NCBI GenBank assembly: GCA_964036315.1
Contig: OZ038487.1
Coordinates: forward strand, 49,765,719-49,829,718
Reading direction: 5' to 3'
DNA: 64,000 nt
Source: Acanthosepion esculentum
Taxonomy: Eukaryota > Mollusca > Cephalopoda > Sepiida > Sepiidae
Part shown: in pieces, positions 56,641-64,000 of the stretch
Layout: the number at the start of each line of letters is the position of its first letter
Numbering within the stretch: position 1 is the stretch's first letter
Notes under the pieces: generated by a model
Seen by the model: only the letters and a program-made list of their open reading frames with translations
Told to the model about the DNA's origin: nothing
The model's database searches: none
Program-made: the position numbers and the translations under genes

Positions 56641-56687
56641 AACACTCTTCATTCTTTCCGAACTGCAATTATCATTCCTTCCTGCAC

Positions 56688-57955
56688 CAACTTCATTCTT
56701 TCTGAGCCACATTTTTTCATTCCCTCCTACTCAGTCTTCATTCTTTCTGAGCCACACTTTTCATTCCCTCCTACTCAGTCTTCATTCTTTCTGAGCCACA
56801 TTTTTTCATTCCCTCCGACTCAGTCTTCATTCTTTCTGAGCCACACTTTTCATTCCCTCCTACTCAGTCTTCATTCTTTCTGAGCCACACTTTTCATTCC
56901 CTCCTACTGAGTCTTCATTCTTTCTGAGCCACATTTTTTCATTCCCTCCGACTCAGTCTTCATTCTTTCTGAGCCACACTTTTCATTCCCTCCTACTGAG
57001 TCTTCATTCTTTCTGAGCCACACTTTTCATTCCCTCCTACTGAGTCTTCATTCTTTCTGAGCCACATTTTTTCATTCCCTCCGACTCAGTCTTCATTCTT
57101 TCTGAGCCACACTTTTCATTCCCTCCTACTGAGTCTTCATTCTTTCTGAGCCACACTTTTCATTCCCTCCTACTGAGTCTTCATTCTTTCTGAGCCACAT
57201 TTTTTCATTCCCTCCGACTCAGTCTTCATTCTTTCTGAGCCACACTTTTCATTCCCTCCTACTGAGTCTTCATTCTTTCTGAGCCACACTTTTCATTCCC
57301 TCCTACTGAGTCTTCATTCTTTCTGAGCCACATTTTTTCATTCCCTCCGACTCAGTCTTCATTCTTTCTGAGCCACACTTTTCATTCCCTCCTACTGAGT
57401 CTTCATTCTTTCTGAGCCACATTTTTTCATTCCCTCCTACTCAGTCTTCATTCTTTCTGAGCCACACTTTTCATTCCCTCCTACTGAGTCTCCATTCTTT
57501 CTGAGCCACACTTTTCATTCCCTCCTACTGAGTCTTCATTCTTTCTGAGCCACACTTTTCATTCCCTCCTACTGAGTCTTCATTCTTTCTGAGCCACATT
57601 TTTTCATTCCCTCCGACTCAGTCTTCATTCTTTCTGAGCCACACTTTTCATTCCCTCCTACTGAGTCTTCATTCTTTCTGAGCCACACTTTTCATTCCCT
57701 CCTACTGAGTCTTCATTCTTTCTGAGCCACATTTTTTCATTCCCTCCGACTCAGTCTTCATTCTTTCTGAGCCACACTTTTCATTCCCTCCTACTCAGTC
57801 TTAATTCTTTCTGAGACACACTTTTCATTCCCTCCTACTGAGTCTTCATTCTTTCTGAGCCACACTTTTCATTCCCTCCTACTCAGTCTTCATTCTTTCT
57901 GAGCCACACTTTTCATTCCCTCCTACTCAGTCTTAATTCTTTCTGAGACACATTT
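56688..57955 (+). repeat. 44/45-bp minisatellite with a 133-bp higher-order repeat
   Basis: About 28 units of the form TTCATTCTTTCTGAGCCACA, then (C)TTTTCATTCCCTCC and TACTGAG. Variant A (45 bases) has ATTTTTTC and CCGACTCAG; variant B (44 bases) has CACTTTTC and CCTACTGAG. The A marker CCGACT falls at 56815, 56948, 57081, 57214, 57347, 57613 and 57746. All steps are 133 or 266 bases, so A-B-B trimers were amplified as a block. Confidence 0.95.
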
Positions 57956-58540
57956 TTGGTTTCCTCCTACTTCCTCTTCATTCTTATTTCACTACATTTT
58001 TCATTTTTTCCTAATCTCTCTTCATTTATTGTCTTTTTCATCAAATTTTTCATATTTTTTCTCCCTATTATTTTATTTCCTTTTTTCACATCTGATTTTC
58101 CTTTTTTATTTTTTATTCTATCTACTGAGAATTTTATCTAATTCTTTTTCTGTTCCCTTATTTTAATTCCCTCTTTCTCTGTCTTCATTCCCTTTTTACT
58201 ACATTCTTTTTCATTCCCCGTTTTTCTCTCTTCATTCTTTTTTCACCTTTCCTCTTCATTCTCTTTCTTCCTTTTATTTCATTGTCTTCTTCTTCAATGT
58301 TTTTCCCTTTTCCCCACTTCTGCTTATTCTTTCTGTTCTATGTTGACTTCACTTTTCCTTTTTACCCTCTTCCTCATTCTGAAATTAACATTTTTCTTGT
58401 ACCATTGTTTCTTGCTCCCCCACCACCACACAATGGTTATTTCTGATCTTTGTGTCTTCTCTTCTTTATTTCCCTTTTTTCAACAAAAACTGGCATGTCA
58501 TAAAATCAACCACCTTAACCATTTCCCCTTTCTTTTCTTG
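57956..58540. repeat. Pyrimidine-rich DNA
   Basis: T/C-rich continuation of the minisatellite flank with TTCATTC and CTTTTTC units; no gene. Confidence 0.65.
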
Positions 58541-58990
58541 ACTATTATTATTATTTGATATCTTCTCTGGCACTCAGATGTTTCAGCTCGGTAATGATGC
58601 ACAGATCTCAGATCCTACCTGCAGCTTAGAGACACGCCAATTTCTGCAGCACATCAGCTGTTCCAAGCAGTGCTACCACCTTCACACTCCCAATGCTTTC
58701 AGGTCTCTGCAAGGCATCTTGCAAGGCAGAAAGAACCCAAGAAATAGTCCCAAGTGCGCCAACCACAAAAGGGACAAATCGATCTACAGCTTGGTATATT
58801 TCTCTGACTTGTCCTGCAAGGTTTTGGTACCTTTCTCTTTTCACCTAATTCACCAAGTGTTGTGTAGGATCCACCTAATCTGCATAGGTGACTACCAACT
58901 ATATAAATAGTGGTTGGTACCGGAAGACGAGTGGTGGAATCACGAGATCCAACTAGAGACTCTGATCGACTGCGACTAGTCAACACATTC
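58541..58990 (-). pseudogene. Non-LTR retrotransposon C-terminal relic (third lineage)
   Basis: The frame 58844-58626 (minus) reads MKRERYQNLAGQVREIYQ, then FVPFVVGALGTISWVLSALQ and VVALLGTADVLQKLACL. This follows the ..KYQDLARE...(V/I)P(V/I)V(V/I)GALG(T/A)..K.L......LL..A.(I/V)LR..L pattern of a LINE C-terminus common in marine invertebrates. Upstream, TTRLPVPTTIYIVGSHLC lies in another frame. Downstream is the conserved tail with CGAGCTGAAACATCTGAGTG, then a short (AATAAT) run at 58545-58555. No RT core is present. Confidence 0.7.
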
Positions 58991-59200
58991 TCCAGGAACG
59001 TCTTCCCAGAAATATACAGAAATACTATATGTACTTATTGTGTACACTTTCTTGTTATAATACATTCTTGTTCTAAGTACATTTTGTGTTGCATTATTAT
59101 TCCATGCAATAGGCGAGATTCAACATTGAGTCAAGACTCAACACCAAGGTACTACAATATTTTCTTGTTGTTGTAGAAGAAGAAGTCGCTGACGACGAGG
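58991..59200. other. Spacer, no gene seen
   Basis: No supported feature. Confidence 0.4.
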
Positions 59201-59517
59201 GGTTAGACCTGTGTTTCTCTCAACCATTTTTACTTCCAAGCACACTTGTAGATTAACTAAAACTCTAGGATACATTTTAGATTTTAATAAAGAAATATTA
59301 GTCATTAAATTTGAAATTTAGCATCCACTTTAAAATATGATTTGACTTATAGACATGGAAGCCATATTCTTAGTGTCTCTAGTTTTTAAAAAATAAAGAA
59401 TCTTTAAATATAAACATAATTCATAAATTACTCTTCTGGTAATTTAGGGAACATTTGGTTACCTTTCGGGCACATTTGTGTGCCTAGGTACACTGGTTGA
59501 AAAACACTGGGTTAGAC
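59201..59517. mobile_element. hAT-type MITE with perfect 8-bp target duplication
   Basis: GGTTAGAC at 59201-59208 and again at 59510-59517 flanks a 301-base element. It begins CTGTGTTTCTCTCAACCA and ends TGGTTGAAAAACACTG. These are imperfect inverted repeats of the common hAT end CAGTGTTTCTCAACC. Eight-base duplications are characteristic of hAT. The interior is AT-rich with no transposase frame. Confidence 0.9.
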
Positions 59518-60060
59518 AATTCACTTTCTGACCATGAGATTTTGGTTTCAATCTCAACATGGCCGATTTATCAGGAATATGATTTCTTCATAATATCGAA
59601 CTGGAGAGGCAATCCCAGCATGTGGTACCTTTGGAAAATGTCTGAAAACATTACAAGGGATTGACCCAAACCTTGTGAATGGAATTTGCAATTTTGCTCC
59701 TTGAAAATGGCATTATTCTCCTGTCTAGCCATTCCAGCAGTATGTGCAGTAACAAGGGTTTTTGTACAGTTTATCATGCTTTGACCAATAGCAAGGCGTG
59801 TGCTGATTGGTCGAACTGGAGGAGGCTATTTACCTGGGTAAATGAGAATAAAAGTGAAGAACACTGATTGGTTGGTCAACTGCGGTGTTGGCCTGATAAA
59901 AAAGGGTTGAAGCAGTGAGAACAGGAGAAAAAGACGGATTTATGTTTTGAAGTGTGCGGAAAGCAAGAATGGTGGATTGAACCAGCAGTATCTTGAATTG
60001 TACAAGTGACATCCGAGTAATAGTCATTTAAGCTACAATGCATCCTTTCTTTTCTTGAAT
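59518..60060. other. Spacer with clustered CCAAT motifs
   Basis: GACCAAT (59783), GATTGG (59805) and GATTGG (59866) lie within 90 bases. GATAAAAAAGG at 59895 could act as a TATA-like element. This would suit an LTR or a small promoter, but I see neither LTR boundaries nor a downstream exon. Confidence 0.3.
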
Positions 60061-60585
60061 TTATTCTCTTACACTTTTCTCTTTCCCTTACCATAACTCT
60101 CTTTTGAATAACTTTCTTTCTTTCGAAATGTTTTGCCTTGCTAAATATTCTTAGCACTTTACAAACTAATTAGCAATAAAATAGCACTGGGAAGTAGACA
60201 ACAATTATCAACAAATCCCCAAATAACATGAAAACAAAAAACAACCAGAAACAAAGCAAGTTGCTTTCGCACATCTACATGCTAACACTACTATCTTGAC
60301 ACGTCAATAAGATGAAAATAGTAGTTATGTTACACAACAAATGTTTTTCAACATAGTCTTCTTCTCTGTTAATGCACTTAACCCAATTCTTTTCTATAGA
60401 TCATATATACTGAATATTATATAGTCAACATTACAGATCAAAATTCAGTTAATAATCATGTGTCAACAAAAGTACTGATCCACTATATAATGTGCATGTG
60501 TGCAAACACACACACATACATACATGCATGACGGTGGTTGCCAACTTGTCTCCGAGTATGGCCATCACTACATATCTTTTTGGAG
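60061..60585. other. AT-rich spacer, no gene seen
   Basis: A short (CA)n near 60508. No feature seen. Confidence 0.45.
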
Positions 60586-60587
60586 AA

Positions 60588-61242
60588 TATCTACTGATAT
60601 GCTGAACGAATGTGGTTCTTTAGCCCAGCAAGGGACCTACATACTCTGGCACAAACAGGGCACTTAAGAGGTCCAACAGCAGATGGTACATTATCATGCA
60701 ATTTAAAATGTTGCATGAAACCAACTCTGGACCCACATGTCTTACCACAAATATCACATTTCAATTGCTGGACATCTACATCTTTATAGTCAATTGCCAC
60801 CCTCCATTGGCATGCTCTCAAGTGACTACTTCGAACAGCCATCGACAAACACGATCTGTACATGTCAGATTGAGCTGCCTGTGGGTGTCTTCCTTCAGGA
60901 AGTTCAACAGAGACACCTTTACGTACATCTCTTTTAAGGCTTGCGTGCCTCCTCTTCTCCTCCTCAGTGTGACACCTTCTACTCTGAGCAACCTCATTTC
61001 AATTATTGCGATCAGATGCATATTCTTCCCAGTACTCACAAGGAATGTTGCATTTCTTCAGCACATCCTTGATGCAGTCCTTAAAGTGCATCTTAGGTTT
61101 GACAGCATTTCTCTTCCCTGTTCACAGCTCATCATAAAACAATTGCTTTGGAATACAGTTGTCATCCATTCTGATGAGGTGGCCCAGCCACCGAAGTTGA
61201 TGTTTTAGTATCAAGGACTCAATACTATCACAGCTGCTCCTC

Positions 61243-61255
<13 letters not shown>
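60588..61255 (-). pseudogene. LINE ORF2 C-terminus with C2H2 zinc fingers, single frame
   Basis: One minus-strand frame runs from about 61250 to 60591 with only two in-frame TGA codons. Order: SIESLILKHQ, LRWLGHLIRMDDNCIPKQL, YDEL, TGA, TGKRNAVKPKMHFKDCIKD, VLKKCNIPCEYWEEYASDR, NN, TGA (a Trp position), NEVAQSRRCHTEEEKRRHAS, ELPEG. Then come CDICGKTCGSRVGFMQHFKLH (C2H2 spacing 2-12-3) in two parts: CDIC...GF and MQHFKLH, and a second finger CPVC...LKNHIRSA whose last His is Ala. LRWLGH.IRM with a terminal zinc finger is typical of invertebrate LINEs. The RT core is missing, cut by the microsatellite upstream. Confidence 0.8.
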
Positions 61256-61276
<21 letters not shown>

Positions 61277-61285
61277 TACATACAC
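61242..61285. repeat. (CATA)n(TA)n microsatellite
   Basis: CATA tetranucleotides followed by TATATA; it truncates the LINE relic beside it. Confidence 0.95.
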
Positions 61286-61509
61286 TTTCTTTTATATAGG
61301 AAAATCAATAGCCACACAGCCTAATGATAAAAAATTATTTATTAATAAATATCTGTTTTACAACATAAACTCTTTCTTTGTCAATGCACTTTATTTAATG
61401 GTGAATTAATCATATAGATCCAATATTTTGTCTAAATTTTAGAGTGAGGAGTAATTATTTACATTTATACTAATGTTTGCGATTTTGTTACTGTTCTTTT
61501 TTTTTTTAA

Positions 61510-61855
61510 CCATTTCATCCAAAGCAAGGCAATAATGCCACTAAGACACAGTGGGTTTCATGGAGTGAAAGAGAATGAGAAGACTTTAGTGAGGAGAAGT
61601 GAGTACAGGACAATAAAGGAACAGGGTGCAGGAAGACGTAAAATAACGATTGATGTTGCATTTAAATTTTTGAAGATTGTACGTGGCAGGGAAGCAAGAA
61701 ATCGGAAGAGAGTTCCACAGGTGAGAAGTGCAAGAAAGGAAACTAAAGAATAGAAGTGGCAGTTGCATCTAACTAGTTTGACAGTAAAACAGTGACACTG
61801 AGTTGTTACTCTGGTAGCACGCTTAAATACATATAGTTGAATCATTAAGGAAAAA
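61510..61855 (-). pseudogene. LINE family A 3' end, minus strand
   Basis: In the frame 61768-61586, SFLSCTSHLWNSLPISCFPA and TYNLQKFKCNINRYF match the last residues of LINE A (RT..LWNSLP.S.FP..YNL.KFK.N.N..). Upstream codons HCFTVKLVRCN lie in another frame. The 3' region ends in TGGCATTATTGCCTTGC, as at 11.2 and 38.8 kb. Five-prime truncated. Confidence 0.75.
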
Positions 61856-61984
61856 AGTTAATTCAAAGAAATACCATAAATATATTTGTAGAGAAGACAG
61901 AGGGAAGCCACATATCATATTTTTAATCATTGTGCTCACAGCCCTTCTTTTGTCTCCTGATCTGGATAAACTTTAAGTAATTTT
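61856..61984. other. Spacer
   Basis: No feature. Confidence 0.4.
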
Positions 61985-62395
61985 CAACTGAACACTTTAC
62001 TGAATCTACAAGGGTTAGATAGTTCTTATTCTGCTGTCTATGTCTAGGAATACCTCAACTTATTATTTTGTACTACTTCCGCATTATTTATCTTGTTTCC
62101 CACTGTGCTTGAAACTGTACTACCTAGGCCAGGGATTGAACTCATAGATTCAGTAAACCAATAACTGAGCAGTTTTAAAAAGAACAAGATAAGATAACCA
62201 TAGACTTGGAAAGTAAAATGAGAGCAATCAGTTTTCAGAGATTAAATAAAAAGTTCTGTTCAAAATTCTATAAAGATTACCTGAATCAACAGACACTTGA
62301 AGAAGGCTGGAGAACGCAACAGCCAAAATATTATGAACATGGCAACAAAGATGAGGATATTAACCTGGCTGCAGACAATTTAGATTCCTAAAGTA
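61985..62395. mobile_element. Head-to-head SINE dimer, third locus
   Basis: The left part (61985-62160) carries an antisense box B (GGGATTGAACTCATAG, 62133-62148) and the antisense body. The right part (62185-62395) is sense, with TTCTGTTCAAAATTC, TTGAAGAAGGCTGG, loop, CAGCC, AACAAAGATGAGGATATTAA. Order and polarity match the dimers at 26.97-27.86 and 39.47-40.04 kb, more decayed. Confidence 0.65.
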
Positions 62396-62529
62396 GTAAT
62401 GGATTTTTTATTTATTAATCTGACAGATATTTATCACTTTAAATATTTTTAGCAGATACCAGATATCCACTTCATCACTTTTAAGTGATAAAAATCTGTC
62501 AGATTAATACTTTAAAAAATCCATTACTT
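62393..62529. repeat. Hairpin with ~48-base arms
   Basis: GTAGTAATGGATTTTTTA, TTAATCTGACAGAT and TTATCACTTT at 62393-62440 face AAGTGATAAA, ATCTGTCAGATTAATAC and AAAAAATCCATTACTT at 62483-62528. The loop is about 42 bases. Confidence 0.85.
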
Positions 62530-62544
62530 CTTTATAAATTGCTT

Positions 62545-63330
62545 TGTTTACATTTCATTCTCCAATTTTCCTCAATAGGTACCCTAGAAATTTCAACTCT
62601 CCAGATTCTAATATAAGGGCCCTTTTTGTTTCCATTTTCCTTAAATCTTTATTATTGCTCTCCTGTTCAGTGAATAGTATTCTTAGCAGCCTTCTGTAGA
62701 ATCACATCTCTGCTACCTCATGTCTCTTCTTCATCTGGGAGGAGATTGTTCAGCATTCACTGCTATATACGAGGAACAATTTTACATAACAATTCAGTAC
62801 TCTTTTGTTTGTTGCTAATTTTCATGTTTCTTAATACTTTGCTTAGCTTCTGTTGCTTCAAGTCTCTCTTCATCTGTGATGAGACTGTCTAGCATTCTCT
62901 GCCAAATATAAGAAACACTATTGCAAAATGATTCACAAATCTTTTGTTTGTTTCTAAGGACATTTTCATGTTTTTTAATACTTCACTCAGCTTTTGGAAA
63001 GCATCTTTTGCTATTCTAATGTACCTTCGGATTTCGGTGCCGCATTTTCCCTCCTCTAATAAAAACACTCCCTAGATATTTTAAATCTTTGTACTTGCTT
63101 GATTTTGCACTTCCAATTCATAGTTGGCATAAACTCCATAAAATGATCTCTTTGCCATCTTGATTCACCGTTGCAATATCATTTTTTTACATTATATACT
63201 CTGTTCTTTTTCTCCAAATGTAGTCTTGCTAATAGCTCAGTTTTAGTTTTGTCTGACCAAGTAACTGTATCCCAGTAGTTAGTCAGCTGATCCAAAAACT
63301 TTTTGCAAAATCTAAGCAAACGCTTTCCTG
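62545..63330 (-). pseudogene. LINE family B, C-terminal half of ORF2, minus strand
   Basis: From 62780 downwards the minus strand reads FLVYSSECWTISSQMKKRHE, VAEMWFYRRLLRILFTEQ, SNNKDLRKMETKRALI and LESGELKFLGY, an almost continuous frame with good resemblance to LLYGSECWTI...RRMLRI.WTEH. The segment encoding the first part is duplicated: TCTTCATCTG(G/T)GA(G/T)GAGA(T/C)TGT occurs near 62729 and 62869, about 130-140 bases apart. Above 63000 the relic continues toward the palm region (TRLLGY-like and SKFLD-like antisense codons) in broken frames. Confidence 0.7.
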
Positions 63331-64000
63331 ATATGTATTTTCTTTAATTGTAGCTACTTTTAGGTAAACTGTCTGTGAAATGCTCATTCATTCTCCGCTC
63401 ATAATTTGGTTTAAATTCTCTAACTCCGATTTGTAATTTCATCGTATCTCATAATAACATGAAAAAAAAAACATTATTTTTCTCTTCATTTCTTCTATTT
63501 CTTCTCCATCCATTTTCTTCTGCTTTTAATGCTTTCTGTTTGCTTCTCCAAATCATAATTAGACTGCCCATAACAAACACTCAAGTAAAAATATCCTCCC
63601 ATCCCATGACTTCCCTACTGCACACACATTCACTTATACCCGTTGCTTGTACCGTAGGCTAATTTCTTCATAGTCTTTTTCCTCCTGGTTAACTCTAGCA
63701 TCTCATTTCATTACTTTGTTTTGCTGCTCCAGGGAAGAGAATGGAGAAGGGTGAACCAAGGGATGGGAGAAAATGAGTTTGTTGCTTCATCAGCTGGTTG
63801 GTCAAACTAATATCATCTGTTTAAGTGAGAGAAATAATGTAGGCGTTCTTGGCTTTGAGAAACAGTTGTATGGGGCTTAGACAAGTCTTCCGTTTGTTTT
63901 CTTTTTTTGCTTTGTAACTTTTTGCTGTAACTGCTTTATGTCTTTTACTGTTGTTATTGGTTAGTTTAGATTTGGTTTTTTAACATTTTTCTTTTTTGTC
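63331..64000. other. AT/pyrimidine-rich end of window, no gene seen
   Basis: The 67-codon Leu-rich frame 63459-63662 has no recognisable motif. Confidence 0.45.

Overview
This is AT-rich animal nuclear DNA that consists almost entirely of repeats. I find no host protein-coding exon that I can defend, no rRNA gene and no functional tRNA gene. The mixture suggests a mollusc, most likely a cephalopod such as an octopus: several tRNA-derived SINE families, Penelope-like elements (PLEs), at least three non-LTR retrotransposon lineages, mariner, hAT and piggyBac relics, and very dense (TA)n/(TG)n microsatellites. That assignment is inference from repeat style; no gene fixes the species.

Layout. 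1-4.6 kb: microsatellites, an inverted pair of PLE 5' ends, and a minus-strand hammerhead-ribozyme-like fold (2.83-2.87 kb). 4.6-11.2 kb: a repeat-poor AT-rich block. 11-20.5 kb: short dispersed repeats, SINE pieces, a degenerate minisatellite (16.1 kb) and a pyrimidine/purine strand switch (18.4-19.4 kb). 20.9-24.1 kb: LINE family B pieces, a 44-bp minisatellite made from a slice of that LINE, and a dead mariner. 24.6-29.3 kb: two large inverted repeats, tRNA and 5S-derived SINE pieces and a hAT end. 31-36.2 kb: LINE B tails and a decayed LINE family A reverse transcriptase split by a piggyBac-type MITE with TTAA target duplications. 36.4-38.8 kb: a repeat-poor block with a 946-bp unit bounded by short terminal inverted repeats. 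39-49.8 kb: a near-perfect head-to-head SINE palindrome, LINE A pieces, a PLE reverse transcriptase fragment, SINEs, and a PLE remnant with two flanking direct repeats around a GIY-YIG domain. 51-58.5 kb: pyrimidine-rich DNA, LINE B and SINE copies, and a 44/45-bp minisatellite with a 133-bp higher-order period. 58.5-63.3 kb: three further LINE remnants on the minus strand, a hAT MITE with a perfect 8-bp duplication, and another SINE dimer.

Main result of the hunt. A tRNA-derived SINE at 54.2 kb carries, just 3' of its tRNA-like head, a complete type I hammerhead layout: CUGANGA core, paired helix II, GAAA, very short helix III, a GUC cleavage triplet and a paired helix I. Two relatives at 43.4 and 45.0 kb carry decayed versions. 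A second, unrelated repeat at 2.8 kb has the same core with strong helices II and III. Weaker CUGANGA-hairpin-GAAA arrangements recur in PLE repeats and in the palindromic SINEs. The window may therefore hold several families of ribozyme-bearing retroelements. Hammerheads are known from PLEs and from schistosome SINE-like repeats; what is unusual here is the recurrence across unrelated families in one locus.
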